A stretch of DNA of 64,000 nt from Bacillus_I endophytica_A. GTDB taxonomy: Bacteria; Bacillota; Bacilli; Bacillales; Bacillaceae_H. Every line of letters begins with the position of its first letter. Positions within the stretch are counted from its first letter, which is position 1. The notes under the pieces were generated by a model. It ran no database searches. It was given only the letters and a program-made list of their open reading frames with translations, and was not told where the DNA came from. Location: assembly GCF_026790145.1 (NCBI RefSeq), contig NZ_JALAMS010000011.1, positions 124,001-188,000 of the forward strand. Direction: 5' to 3'. Below are positions 18,142-27,033 of this stretch, in pieces. The translations under genes were made by a program, and so were the position numbers.

Positions 18142-18900
18142 TTAGAAATTCATGCGAGATTGACCGCCATCTACATTAATACTTGTTCCAACAAGCCATG
18201 ATGACTTTGGCGATGCCAAAAACAAAACAGCGTTAGCTACTTCTTCCACTGTTCCAAATCGACCTGCAGGAATTTCCTCTTCGATAAACTTTTTAATTTT
18301 CTCTGGATGTTCATCAAGGCGTTTTTGCCAATTTCCTGTTGGATGAAGAATGCTTCCAGGAGCAATACTATTAACGCGCACATTATGGGGAATACATTCA
18401 TTTGCAAAAGCCTTTGTAAAGCTAATGAGCGCTGCCTTTGCATTATTATATGTTACTTTTCCACCGCTTTCTCGTCCAAAAATAGAGGTAATCTGTATAA
18501 TGCTGCCCACTCCGTTTTCTTTCATATGAGTTCCTGCTAACTTGCTTAAATGAACAGGAGCAAAGTAGTTTAATTCCATTGCTTCGTAGAACATATCAAG
18601 CTCTGTTTCAAACGCACTTCCCCCATTGCTTCCTCCAGCGTTATTAACTAAAACGTCCACTTTTTTGAAATCTTCTAAGAAGTGATGAAAAAGCTTCTCT
18701 CTTTCTTTTTGTTGAGAGAGGTCTACTTCATATATCCTTACATCTCCAAGCTCTTCTCTCGCTTTTTCAAGTTGTTCTTTTGAACGAGCTGCAATTCCTA
18801 CATTTGCTCCTTCTTCAATAAATGCTTTTGCGATGGCCTTTCCAATTCCTTTTGAGCCTCCTGTTACGAGTACATTTTTATTTTTCAATTGTAAATCCAT
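18142..18900 (-). CDS. Short-chain dehydrogenase/reductase
   Basis: A 252-residue classical SDR. The nucleotide-binding TGGSKGIGKA lies near residue 13, NNAGG near 87, the catalytic Ser in QITSIFG and the YNNAK active site near 155. The family reduces or oxidises alcohols and ketones with NAD(P)H; the substrate is not evident. A GTG at 18909 is in frame, but AGGAT lies too close to it, while ATG at 18900 is spaced 10 bases from AGGAT. It stands alone, divergent from the MATE gene. Confidence 0.88.
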   Translation of the reverse strand: MDLQLKNKNVLVTGGSKGIGKAIAKAFIEEGANVGIAARSKEQLEKAREELGDVRIYEVDLSQQKEREKLFHHFLEDFKKVDVLVNNAGGSNGGSAFETELDMFYEAMELNYFAPVHLSKLAGTHMKENGVGSIIQITSIFGRESGGKVTYNNAKAALISFTKAFANECIPHNVRVNSIAPGSILHPTGNWQKRLDEHPEKIKKFIEEEIPAGRFGTVEEVANAVLFLASPKSSWLVGTSINVDGGQSRMNF

Positions 18901-19009
18901 ATAGCTCACATCCTGTTCTTTTGAGTGTTCTTATACCTTTCTTCCTATTTTAATGAAAATAAAAAAATTTTTTATAAGTTTGTTGCTCGTCTGCTTATGT
19001 AAAAAATGG

Positions 19010-19038
19010 TTGACAAAAATACGATAACCTCCTAGAAT
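19010..19038 (+). promoter_or_regulatory. Sigma-A promoter of the MATE gene
   Basis: Perfect TTGACA (19010-19015), 17-base spacer, TAGAAT (19033-19038). Transcription should begin near 19045, which decides the start codon of the next gene: an ATG at 19046 would have no leader. Confidence 0.85.
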
Positions 19039-19081
19039 TCATGGGATGAATACGATTCACCAAAAGATGGGAGGATTCTTT

Positions 19082-20455
19082 TTGTATCAAACATTTACAA
19101 CAAGTGAAAAACTCAAACAGCTTTTATCCATTTTAATTCCAATCTTCATTACCCAAATTGGTATGTACCTTATGACATTCTTTGATACAACAATGTCTGG
19201 CAAAGCAAGTCCTAAAGACTTAGCAGGTGTTGCAATAGGATCAAGTATTTGGATGCCTATCTATACTGGTCTTGCAGGTATTCTCCTAGCAGTCACTCCT
19301 ATTGTAGCTCAACTAATTGGAGCGGAGCAAAAAAAACGCGTCTCTTTTTCAGTTATTCAAGGGATTTATGTAGCCATTGCGATGTCAATTTTAGTCATCG
19401 TAGCTGGAGCACTTCTCTTAAATCCCATTCTTCATATGATGGACATTACAAATGAAGTTCATCACATTGCAAAAGATTACTTAATTGCTTTATCATTGGG
19501 CATTTTTCCTCTTTTCATTTATACAACAATTCGCTCCTTTATCGATGCATTAGGAAAAACACGCGTAAGTATGACAATTACTCTTATTGCGCTTCCTGTG
19601 AATCTTGTATTAAATTATTTGCTCATTTTCGGGAAATGGGGAGCACCAAAATTAGGAGGAGTTGGAGCTGGATATGCTACAGCTATTACCTACTGGGTGA
19701 TTTGCTTTATTGCCGTTTTTACCGTCTCGCAAAAAGAACCTTTCAGGCAATTTCGTCTTTTTAAGAGCGCTTATCGCGTTTCTTTTGCAGAATGGAAAAC
19801 CATTTTAAAAATTGGTCTTCCTATCGGGTTTTCTATCTTTTTTGAAACAAGTATTTTTGCAGCAGTAACGCTTTTCCTTAGCGTCTATGATACGATTACA
19901 ATTGCTTCACATCAGGCAGCCATGAATTTTGCTTCCTTATTATATATGATTCCTTTAAGTGTATCGATGGCGCTAACAATTGTGGTCGGATTTGAGATGG
20001 GTTCACAGCGACCTCATGATGCTAAAAAATATGGTCATTTAGGTATTATAATTGCTTTATCCCTAGCTATTTTAAACGGTATCTTCCTTTATATTATGCG
20101 TGAACCAATCGCATCTCTTTATACAACAGATCCTAACGTACTAGCACTTACTAAGGTCTTTTTAATATATGCGATTTTCTTTCAGATTTCTGATGCTATT
20201 CAGGCGCCTATTCAAGGGATTCTTCGCGGACATAAAGATGTTAATATAACCTTTATAATGGCGCTTGTTTCTTACTGGGTTATCGGTCTTCCTGTTGGAT
20301 ATTCTCTCGCTAATTTCACAAACCTTCACGCATTTGGGTATTGGGTAGGTCTTATTACAGGATTAGCCGTAGGAGCTATTGGTCTTGCTTTTAGACTGCT
20401 TTATGTACAAAAAAATGCGCAAAAGAAAATAGGATTAGAAAAATCGGCTTCGTAA
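19082..20455 (+). CDS. MATE family multidrug efflux transporter, YojI/NorM-like
   Basis: A 457-residue membrane protein with about twelve hydrophobic segments. The N-terminal GMYLMTFFDTTMSG and LAGVAIGSSIWMPI stretches are typical of the NorM branch, cation-coupled exporters of drugs and dyes. TTG at 19082 is chosen because GGGAGG lies 7 bases before it and the promoter places the RNA start near 19045; the in-frame ATG at 19046 would be leaderless. It ends at a terminator shared with rtp, which comes from the other side. Confidence 0.9.
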   Translation: MYQTFTTSEKLKQLLSILIPIFITQIGMYLMTFFDTTMSGKASPKDLAGVAIGSSIWMPIYTGLAGILLAVTPIVAQLIGAEQKKRVSFSVIQGIYVAIAMSILVIVAGALLLNPILHMMDITNEVHHIAKDYLIALSLGIFPLFIYTTIRSFIDALGKTRVSMTITLIALPVNLVLNYLLIFGKWGAPKLGGVGAGYATAITYWVICFIAVFTVSQKEPFRQFRLFKSAYRVSFAEWKTILKIGLPIGFSIFFETSIFAAVTLFLSVYDTITIASHQAAMNFASLLYMIPLSVSMALTIVVGFEMGSQRPHDAKKYGHLGIIIALSLAILNGIFLYIMREPIASLYTTDPNVLALTKVFLIYAIFFQISDAIQAPIQGILRGHKDVNITFIMALVSYWVIGLPVGYSLANFTNLHAFGYWVGLITGLAVGAIGLAFRLLYVQKNAQKKIGLEKSAS

Positions 20456-20461
20456 TATAAG

Positions 20462-20495
20462 AAACAACCCTAGGAACATTCCTAGGGTTATTTTA
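20462..20495. terminator. Shared terminator between the convergent MATE and rtp genes
   Basis: AACCCTAGGA stem at 20466-20475 and 20480-20489, with T-rich flanks on both strands. Confidence 0.82.
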
Positions 20496-20871
20496 TACCA
20501 AAATTATCGCGTACCGCTTTTTGAATCATCGATTGACATCTGTCTAACTCTACTTTAAGCTGACGCTTATATTTTTTTGCTTTTTCATGTCCATTCTCAC
20601 CAGCAAACCGATAGTATACAACTTCTTGAAGCTTCATGCCTTCTTTTTTCTTTTTCACTTGTTCCAAAACCCCATCTTCAATAAGGTCGTGCAAGGCTTT
20701 ATAAATTTCAGAGTGATTCGGACGATATCCGAAAGGACGAAATTCTTCTCGTAATACATCAAGCAAACGTAAACCATACAATCGTTCCTGTTCTGTCATT
20801 GTAATCATATAAAGCTTAAGAAATGCACGCTGTTTTACTAAGAAACCGCTTGGATTGCGCTTTTCACTCAT
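20488..20871 (-). CDS. rtp: Replication terminator protein RTP
   Basis: A 127-residue winged-helix protein nearly identical in its first half to B. subtilis RTP as I recall it (GFLVKQRAFLKLYMITM, TEQERLYGLRLLDVL). The recognition region NHSEIYKALHDLIEDGVLEQ and the C-terminal dimer helix KRQLKVELDRCQSMIQKA are also kept. In B. subtilis the dimer binds Ter sites and stops replication forks in one direction, by contact with the replicative helicase; it also represses its own gene. AGGAGG lies before the ATG. The promoter region holds a RTP-site-like sequence, annotated separately. Confidence 0.93.
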   Translation of the reverse strand: MSEKRNPSGFLVKQRAFLKLYMITMTEQERLYGLRLLDVLREEFRPFGYRPNHSEIYKALHDLIEDGVLEQVKKKKEGMKLQEVVYYRFAGENGHEKAKKYKRQLKVELDRCQSMIQKAVRDNFGIK

Positions 20872-20912
20872 AGAATTCCTCCTTTTTGTATGTAACGACC
20901 TTCCATATCCTT

Positions 20913-20948
20913 ATTATAGTATGAGATTCCCAGAACGGACAAGTGTTC
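20913..20948 (-). promoter_or_regulatory. rtp promoter with a RTP-site-like dyad over the -35
   Basis: Minus strand TTGTCC (20942-20937), 18 bases, TATAAT (20918-20913). The -35 lies in GAAC-N8-GTTC (20933-20948); its first nine bases, GAACACTTG, differ at one position from GAACATTTG, the core of B. subtilis Ter B sites as I recall them. A full Ter with both A and B halves was not found. Autorepression is likely by analogy. Confidence 0.45.
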
Positions 20949-21008
20949 GCTTCCTTTTTATGTGTTTTATTTTATCATATATCTTCTAAAACATTAAATA
21001 AAGGAAAA

Positions 21009-21037
21009 ATAAAAGCAACTCTTAAAGAGCTGCTTTT
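21009..21037 (-). terminator. Terminator of the BASS transporter gene
   Basis: Stem of AAAGCA and CTCTT arms at about 21012-21035 with one mismatch, with a T-rich run on the minus strand. It abuts the stop codon. Confidence 0.7.
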
Positions 21038-22004
21038 ATACAACATGCTTTTGTTCTTCCTTTTGACGCTTTTCTTTTCGTTCGTGCTTTTCCCCCCAAT
21101 ATGTGGCGAGAAGCGGTCCTGAAATATTGTGCCATACGCTAAAAACGGCGCTCGGTACAGCCGCAATCGGGCTAAAATGTGCTAGGGCAAGCGCTGCTCC
21201 AAGCCCTGAGTTTTGCATCCCAACTTCAATAGAAAGAGCTTTCTGACTTCCTTCATCTAAACGGAAAAGACGAGCAAGAAGCCAGCCGAAAAACAAACCA
21301 AATAAGTTATGAAGCATAACAATAAAAACCATTTTTAAAGCTGCATCCGCAATTGATTCTGCATTAACAGCAACAACACCTGCTGCAACAGCCACAATTC
21401 CAATAACTGAAATAAGTGGTAGAGCTTTTATGCTTTTTTCAACTCCGTTTTTAAATAAAAGCTTCACGATAATACCTAATATAATAGGAAGCAACACGAT
21501 TTTTAAAATCGAGACTAAAAGAGAAGCTGCGGAAACCTCAAGCCATTGACTTGCAAAAAGCATAATTAAAACAGGAGTCAAAAATGGGGCAATAAGGGTA
21601 GCAACACTCGTAACAGCAACGCTTAATGCTGTGTTTCCTTTAGCTAAATAAGTCATAACATTAGAAGCCGTTCCTCCTGGACAACATCCAACTAAAATTA
21701 CTCCAATCGCAACTTCAGGTGGAAGCTGAAATAAAAGGGCAAGTCCATAAGCAAGTCCTGGCATTATGGTATATTGCCCTACAACACCGATAAGAACGCT
21801 TTTTGGTTGCTTAAATACCGCTTTAAAATCGTTTAAAGATAGCGTTAATCCCATTCCAAACATAATAATACCTAATAAAATAGAAATGTAGTTACTGATC
21901 CACACAAATGATGAAGGATATAAAAAAGATAATAGCGAAAATAGCACAACCCATAAGGCAAATGTGCTGTTAGCAAATGAACTAATTTTTTCAAGTGCTC
22001 TCAA
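21036..22004 (-). CDS. Bile acid:sodium symporter family protein, YocS-like
   Basis: A 322-residue membrane protein with about nine or ten segments. GVILVGCCPGGTASNVMTYL and the later EVGMQNSGLGAALA are the two sodium-binding crossover motifs of the BASS family. Bacterial members import organic anions such as pantoate or bile acid-like compounds; the substrate is unknown. TTG at 22004 is chosen because AGGGGAG lies 9 bases upstream; a TTG at 22025 lacks a site. It is a single gene, divergent from the methyltransferase. Confidence 0.88.
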   Translation of the reverse strand: MRALEKISSFANSTFALWVVLFSLLSFLYPSSFVWISNYISILLGIIMFGMGLTLSLNDFKAVFKQPKSVLIGVVGQYTIMPGLAYGLALLFQLPPEVAIGVILVGCCPGGTASNVMTYLAKGNTALSVAVTSVATLIAPFLTPVLIMLFASQWLEVSAASLLVSILKIVLLPIILGIIVKLLFKNGVEKSIKALPLISVIGIVAVAAGVVAVNAESIADAALKMVFIVMLHNLFGLFFGWLLARLFRLDEGSQKALSIEVGMQNSGLGAALALAHFSPIAAVPSAVFSVWHNISGPLLATYWGEKHERKEKRQKEEQKHVV

Positions 22005-22144
22005 TGATGTCAACTCCCCTAACAAGATATAAAGTTTATTATATTTAAAACTTTCGGAAGATTCAAGCTTATTTTTATATTTTGTTCCCTATCCTCCCTT
22101 TTTAACATAGGCTAGAGCAGACTAATCTCTAGAGAGGTGATAAG

Positions 22145-22870
22145 ATGAAAAAGTATACTTATCTTGATTTTCTGGCTAATTTTGGCGTTGGCGGAGCTCA
22201 TCCTGGAGGGTTACTTCTTACAAAGCATATTTTTGATCAGTACGAAATTGATGAAAAGACAAGTGTACTAGATGTTGGCTGTGGTACGGGGCAGACTGCT
22301 GCATTTCTTTCTCTCGAATATAACTGTTTTGTTGATGCTTGTGACGTTAACAAAATAATGGTTGAGAAAGCAGCCAAAAGGTTTGATGATTTCCTTATTC
22401 CAATTGAAGTACGCGAAGAAAATGCTGAAAATCTATCTTACGACGAAAACCTATTTCATTTTGTTCTTTATGAGTCTGTCTTAAACTTTATGAATCTTGA
22501 AGAAGGACTAAAAGAAGCTTACCGAGTCTTACAGCCTGATGGAACATTACTAGCTATTGAAATGTTAAAAAAACCTGAAATGACAAAAAGCCAAGAAGAA
22601 GATCTTTTATCTTTTTACAACTTAAAATCGCTTCTTTCAATAGAAGATTGGCAAAAGTCTCTTAAAGAAGCAGGATTCACATCTATTACCCTTTCTCCTC
22701 TTCCCTCTCTCGCTACGAATAACGAAGACATAGAGCATGGGACAGAGTTTATTCTCTCTCCACACATTGAAAAAGAACTGTATGATTTTCTCGATGGTCA
22801 CGAGAAGCGAATTAAAGATTTTGAAAGCGTGCTAGACTATCGAATTATTCAAGCTAAAAAAGAAAAATAG
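22145..22870 (+). CDS. Class I SAM-dependent methyltransferase
   Basis: A 241-residue soluble enzyme. The SAM-binding motif I (VLDVGCGTGQ) lies at residues 40-49, an acidic motif II in FVDACDVNK and the post-motif LSYDENLFHFVLYESVLNF follow, so the Rossmann core is complete. It resembles small-molecule or ubiquinone/menaquinone-type methyltransferases, but the substrate is not evident. GAGAGGTGA lies before the ATG. The next gene is 71 bases downstream with its own ribosome site. Confidence 0.85.
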   Translation: MKKYTYLDFLANFGVGGAHPGGLLLTKHIFDQYEIDEKTSVLDVGCGTGQTAAFLSLEYNCFVDACDVNKIMVEKAAKRFDDFLIPIEVREENAENLSYDENLFHFVLYESVLNFMNLEEGLKEAYRVLQPDGTLLAIEMLKKPEMTKSQEEDLLSFYNLKSLLSIEDWQKSLKEAGFTSITLSPLPSLATNNEDIEHGTEFILSPHIEKELYDFLDGHEKRIKDFESVLDYRIIQAKKEK

Positions 22871-22941
22871 AGATAAGTGCTTATACATCTCCTTTCTCTC
22901 TCTCATATGTTAATAGTGCTAAGAGAAAAGGAGGAAAAGCT

Positions 22942-23190
22942 ATGCAATATTATGACTTATGTTGTCGCTACAGAGGTCGTATGGTTCGCATTAATGACCG
23001 TCATGGACGCACACACGTAGGAAGAATTTTGAATGTAACACAGCGCAGAGTATTTATTCAGCCAATGCAGGGCGGCCGTGGCTTTGGTTACTTTGGTGGA
23101 TATGGGTATGGATACGGATATGGAGCAGCATATGGAGTTGCTCTTGGGGCTATTACTGGTATTGCCCTTGCATCTCTTTTCTTTATTTAA
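22942..23190 (+). CDS. Small Gly/Tyr-rich protein with C-terminal hydrophobic segment
   Basis: An 82-residue protein I do not recognise. The N-terminal 45 residues are basic with CC and repeated Arg (CCRYRGRMVRIND, THVGRILNV), which could form a small beta barrel of the SH3/Sm type. A Gly/Tyr run (GYFGGYGYGYGYGAAYG) follows, then a hydrophobic C-terminus of about 20 residues (ALGAITGIALASLFFI) that could anchor in the membrane. GGAGG lies upstream of the ATG, and a clear terminator follows. The Gly-Tyr region recalls spore-coat or matrix proteins, but that is only a resemblance. Confidence 0.75.
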   Translation: MQYYDLCCRYRGRMVRINDRHGRTHVGRILNVTQRRVFIQPMQGGRGFGYFGGYGYGYGYGAAYGVALGAITGIALASLFFI

Positions 23191-23192
23191 TG

Positions 23193-23233
23193 AAAAAAGC
23201 AGGCTGCCTTATTTAAAGCAACCTGCTTTTTTA
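23193..23233 (+). terminator. Terminator of the Gly/Tyr-rich protein gene
   Basis: AAAAAGCAGG stem with its partner CCTGCTTTTT and a TTTTTT tail; the loop is A/T-rich. Confidence 0.85.
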
Positions 23234-23530
23234 TCATTCCATTAAGTTTCCACTTTTCTATTCTAAAGGATTTATTTTCTGTTTGCTGTTCGCGTTTTTC
23301 TCCTTGCTGTTCATTATCTTGAAGTACATTGGCTAAGGTACGCTCTTTCATACCTGTTGAAGGCACTTTTTAAGCAGTTGAATATGAGAGAAGTCCACCC
23401 CACTAACATATCGATCTTATAATAAGGTTACTTACTTATGATAAAATTTAATAACACGATGCACGGTTTTTCCTTTCTTTCATCTTTAAAACATGAAAAC
23501 AAAGGAAAGAATAAAAAGGAGACAAAAAGG
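23234..23530. other. Intergenic stretch with a possible antisense short reading frame
   Basis: About 300 bases. On the minus strand an open frame of some 54 codons runs from ATG near 23349 to a stop at 23187, with Gln/Glu/Lys-rich content in its middle, but it reads through the terminator of the plus gene and has a poor ribosome site. I do not call it a gene. No other element is seen. Confidence 0.4.
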
Positions 23531-23941
23531 ATGGAAAATAATATCGTATTGTTTGATGGAGTATGTTCATTTTGCAATAGCAGCGTTATGTTTTTAATCA
23601 AAAGAGATCACAGTGAGCTTTTATCATTCTCTTCTCTTCAGTCATCATATGGACAAAAGCTGCTAGAGGATTTCAATCTTCCAAAGGATGACTTTGATAG
23701 CTTTATTTACATAACAAACGGGAAAGTCTATAGTAAATCTACTGCAGCACTTAAAATTGCCCGCAAGCTTTCATTTCCTTATAATCTCTTATATGGATTC
23801 ATTTTAATTCCCATCCCTATTCGAGATAAGGTTTATTCTATTATAGCGCGAAACCGTTATCGATTGTTTCGAAAGAAAACTTTATGCGAAATTCCACCGG
23901 AACATATTCGCAAACGATTTTTAGATGACAAAAGCGAGTGA
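23531..23941 (+). CDS. Thiol-disulfide oxidoreductase DCC family protein, YuxK-like
   Basis: A 136-residue protein with the family motif DGVCSFCN at residues 9-16, giving a CxxC pair at Cys12 and Cys15 in a thioredoxin-like setting, and the later KSTAALKIARKL and YSIIARNRYRLF stretches typical of DUF393. Its partner and role are not known. A longer reading from 23438 exists, but ATG at 23531 has AAAGGAG 9 bases upstream and begins right at the domain. The GDSL hydrolase gene follows after 5 bases, so the two are likely co-transcribed. Confidence 0.88.
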   Translation: MENNIVLFDGVCSFCNSSVMFLIKRDHSELLSFSSLQSSYGQKLLEDFNLPKDDFDSFIYITNGKVYSKSTAALKIARKLSFPYNLLYGFILIPIPIRDKVYSIIARNRYRLFRKKTLCEIPPEHIRKRFLDDKSE

Positions 23942-23946
23942 TATAG

Positions 23947-24702
23947 TTGAAAAAAGTAATGTTGTTACTGTCTTTATTTCTTGTTGTCCCATTTTCACAT
24001 GCTTACGGCTCTGTACAAGGCGTGTATTACGTAGCTCTTGGCGACTCTTTAGCAAAAGGCATGAATCCATATAAAACAGTTGGCAAAGGGTATAGCGACA
24101 AACTCGTTCCTCTTCTTGAACAGGAAGGCCGTTCTGTTGCATTTTCAAAAGAATTTGCTGTACCTGGTTACACAACGGCAAATCTTCTTCAAGATTTAGA
24201 GGTTAATGCGTATAGCAACCACGAGAATTTGTTTCATTCTGTTGAAAATGCGTCTCTTATTACTGTACAAGCAGGAGCTAATGATCTTCTTCATTATATT
24301 GCTCCACACCGCCAACATATGGTATCGCTTAGTAATAGCGAATGGGAGAGCTTATTACAGCAAACACAGCAAAATATGGAAACCATTTTAGAACGAATTA
24401 GAGGCCTTAACCCAACGAGTGATGTCTATGTTGTTGGATATTATTTTCCTTTTTCAAACATTGACAATCCCTTTCAAGAACAAAACTTGAAACAGCGGGT
24501 TTTAGCCCTTAATGTAGCCCTGCAAAAAGCAGCCTCTTCACAGAAACATGTTTATTACGTTTCGACAGAGAATTTGTTTTCACAAAACAGAGGAACCTAT
24601 TTACCAAATAAGATTGATATTCATCCTTCTCAGCAAGGATATGATCTGTTGGCACAGCGAATTTTCGATACGATCCATTTTTCAGAAAGATTCCTCCAAT
24701 AA
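23947..24702 (+). CDS. Secreted SGNH/GDSL family lipase or esterase
   Basis: A 251-residue exported hydrolase. The signal peptide is residues 1 to about 20. The GDSLAKG block carries the nucleophile Ser34, AGANDLL near 110 gives the oxyanion Asn, and IHPSQQGYDLL near 230 carries the Asp/His pair, so the catalytic set is complete. It resembles B. subtilis YpmR/LipC-type spore or secreted lipases; the substrate is unknown. TTG at 23947 is the start, with GAGTGA upstream. It overlaps nothing and ends at a terminator shared with metE. Confidence 0.88.
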   Translation: MKKVMLLLSLFLVVPFSHAYGSVQGVYYVALGDSLAKGMNPYKTVGKGYSDKLVPLLEQEGRSVAFSKEFAVPGYTTANLLQDLEVNAYSNHENLFHSVENASLITVQAGANDLLHYIAPHRQHMVSLSNSEWESLLQQTQQNMETILERIRGLNPTSDVYVVGYYFPFSNIDNPFQEQNLKQRVLALNVALQKAASSQKHVYYVSTENLFSQNRGTYLPNKIDIHPSQQGYDLLAQRIFDTIHFSERFLQ

Positions 24703-24735
24703 AAGAGCACCGTTCAGATGAACGGTGCTCTTTTA
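24701..24735. terminator. Shared terminator of the GDSL hydrolase and metE
   Basis: A 16-bp perfect stem (24701-24716 with 24719-24734, AAAAGAGCACCGTTCA) that works in both directions. Confidence 0.92.
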
Positions 24736-26997
24736 TTAAGCTTCTATTAGACTTGCACGATATTTCTTTGTTGCTTCAACAAGGACTTGGAGTGATTTTA
24801 TTGCTTCTTCCTCTTTACGCGTTTTTAGACCACAATCTGGGTTAACCCAAAATTGCTTTTCATCTAATACACGTAGAGAAGCTCTAATGTTTGAGATAAT
24901 ATCCTCTTCATTTGGAATTTGCGGGCTATGAATATCATATACGCCAAGCCCAATTTCTTTTTCATAATGAAAATCTTCAAATGCTTGAAGCAGACGGCCA
25001 TGACTGCGTGATGTTTCAATTGAAATCACGTCCGCATCAAGGTCATCAATTGTATTCATAATTTCATTAAAATTGGAATAACACATATGAGTATGAATTT
25101 GCGTTTCATCTTTTACACCATAAGCAGAAAGTCTGAATGCATATGCAGCAGCTTTTAGATACCCTTCCTTCTCTTCTTCTCGCAATGGAAGGCCTTCTCG
25201 AAGTGCAGGTTCATCAATCTGAATGATAGCTATTCCTGCGTCTTCTAACGCTAATACTTCCTGACGGATAGCAAGACCGATTTGATTCATCACTACTTCT
25301 TTCGACTCGTCATGACGAGGGAAAGACCAGTTTAAAATGGTAACAGGACCTGTTAGCATCCCTTTTACAAGCTTATTTGTTAAACTTTGAGCATATACGC
25401 TTTCTTTCACAGTCATTGGCTCTTTAAGCGATACATCTCCGTAAATAATAGGTGGTTTTACGCAACGTGAACCGTAAGACTGCACCCAGCCAAACTTTGT
25501 TACTTCCATACCGTTCAGCTTTTCACCGAAATATTCGACCATGTCTGTACGTTCAAACTCTCCGTGCACGAGAACGTCTAATCCAAGGTCCTCTTGAATG
25601 GCGATCCAGCGGGATGTAATTTTTTGAATAAACTGCTCATATTGTGCGTCTGTAATTTGTTTCTTCCGCCATTTTAAACGTGTGCTTCGCACTTCTTTTG
25701 TTTGAGGCATACTTCCAATCGTTGTTGTTGGTAAAAGCGGTAGCTTTAACTTTTCCTGCTGTTTCTTCGCTCTTAACTCATACGGTGGACGCGTGGCCTT
25801 AAGTTGTACAAGCTCCTTAATTTCTTCTTGAACTTTATGATTATGACGCAATGGTGCTGTAACGAAAGCTTCAAAGCTTTTATCATAATCTTTAAACGAT
25901 GTATTGTTCTCAATTCCGCTTTCTAATGCTTTTAGTTCTCCTAACTTTTCCTTAGCGAAACTTAGCGCTCCTTCTAAAAAGCTCGGAAGACTTTCATTCT
26001 TGGCTGTAACAGGAACATGTAATAAGCTTGATGAAGGCTGTACCCAAAGGTCACCGTCGATTAAATTTAGAAGCTCTTTAACTTCAGCACTCGTTTCTGT
26101 TAAATTAGCCTTCCATACATTTCGTCCGTCAATAACTCCTGCTGCTAATACTTTTCCTTTTGGAAAGCCCCATTTTTTCAGCTGTTCTTTTGTTTCCCCT
26201 CTATCATGAATAAAATCAAGTCCAAAACCATCTACAGGGAGCGATAGAACCTTTTTATAATCAAAAACAGCTTCATAGTATGTTTGAAGAAGCAACTTCA
26301 TATTTTTGCAGCTCTTCGCTATTTCAGCATAGCCGTTTTCAATCACTTTCCATACTTCCTGATCTAATGGGGATGTGAAAATTGGTTCTTCTAAGCTGAC
26401 CCACTCTACTCCTTCTTCATCTAGTTGTTGCAAAAGCTGTTGATAAAGCAGGATAAGGCGCTGAATCCACGATGCTTTTTCTGTTTCTTTATATCCTTTC
26501 CCAAGAAGAACGAGCGTTGCTGGCCCTACAAGAGTTACTTTTCCATTTACACCAAGCTTCTGTTTTGCTTTTTTCCAATAATCTAAAAATCGATTTTCTT
26601 TTAAAGAAGGCGTAACATTCTCAAACTCTGGCACAATATAGTGATAGTTCGTATTGAACCATTTTGTCATTGTCATGGCTTCTGCCCCGTCTGTTCCACG
26701 AGCCATGCTGTAATACGTTTCAAGCGATGTTTTATTTGTATTTTTGAACCGATCTGGCACAAGATCAAACGTCCATAATAAATCTAAAATATGATCATAT
26801 AAACTAAAATCACCAACAGGAATATGCGTGATTCCCGCTTCCTTTTGCACGCGAATTCCTTCTAAAAATAAGTGATCTAGTTCTTCTTTAAACTCTTTTT
26901 CTTCAAGCGTTCCTTCCCAAAAACGCTCTAACGCTTTCTTCCATTCTCTTTTTTCTCCGATTCTTGGATATCCAATATTTGAACTGTATACTGTCAT
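24736..26997 (-). CDS. metE: Cobalamin-independent methionine synthase
   Basis: A 753-residue enzyme, full length for the family. It transfers a methyl group from 5-methyltetrahydropteroyl-triglutamate to homocysteine to make methionine. The N-terminal GYPRIGEKREWKKALE and the C-terminal zinc ligands in THMCYSNF and NPDCGLKTR are visible, with VHGEFERTDMVEYFGE in the second barrel. A strong ribosome site (GGAGG) precedes the ATG. It is preceded by a cobalamin riboswitch and terminator, so expression should fall when B12 is plentiful and the B12-dependent synthase can work. Confidence 0.97.
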   Translation of the reverse strand: MTVYSSNIGYPRIGEKREWKKALERFWEGTLEEKEFKEELDHLFLEGIRVQKEAGITHIPVGDFSLYDHILDLLWTFDLVPDRFKNTNKTSLETYYSMARGTDGAEAMTMTKWFNTNYHYIVPEFENVTPSLKENRFLDYWKKAKQKLGVNGKVTLVGPATLVLLGKGYKETEKASWIQRLILLYQQLLQQLDEEGVEWVSLEEPIFTSPLDQEVWKVIENGYAEIAKSCKNMKLLLQTYYEAVFDYKKVLSLPVDGFGLDFIHDRGETKEQLKKWGFPKGKVLAAGVIDGRNVWKANLTETSAEVKELLNLIDGDLWVQPSSSLLHVPVTAKNESLPSFLEGALSFAKEKLGELKALESGIENNTSFKDYDKSFEAFVTAPLRHNHKVQEEIKELVQLKATRPPYELRAKKQQEKLKLPLLPTTTIGSMPQTKEVRSTRLKWRKKQITDAQYEQFIQKITSRWIAIQEDLGLDVLVHGEFERTDMVEYFGEKLNGMEVTKFGWVQSYGSRCVKPPIIYGDVSLKEPMTVKESVYAQSLTNKLVKGMLTGPVTILNWSFPRHDESKEVVMNQIGLAIRQEVLALEDAGIAIIQIDEPALREGLPLREEEKEGYLKAAAYAFRLSAYGVKDETQIHTHMCYSNFNEIMNTIDDLDADVISIETSRSHGRLLQAFEDFHYEKEIGLGVYDIHSPQIPNEEDIISNIRASLRVLDEKQFWVNPDCGLKTRKEEEAIKSLQVLVEATKKYRASLIEA

Positions 26998-27033
26998 GTT
27001 TTTTCCTCCGTCTCTATTGTCTTTTTAGTCATG

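Noticed and set aside
20888..20904. A TATGTA-containing segment resembling a Ter site near rtp
   Set aside because: About ten of seventeen bases match, but it lies in the transcribed leader between promoter and ribosome site and lacks the conserved CAAATNTTC end.
23187..23355. 54-codon minus-strand frame with Gln/Glu/Lys-rich content
   Set aside because: It runs through the terminator stem of the plus-strand gene and has a poor ribosome site; kept only as a note.
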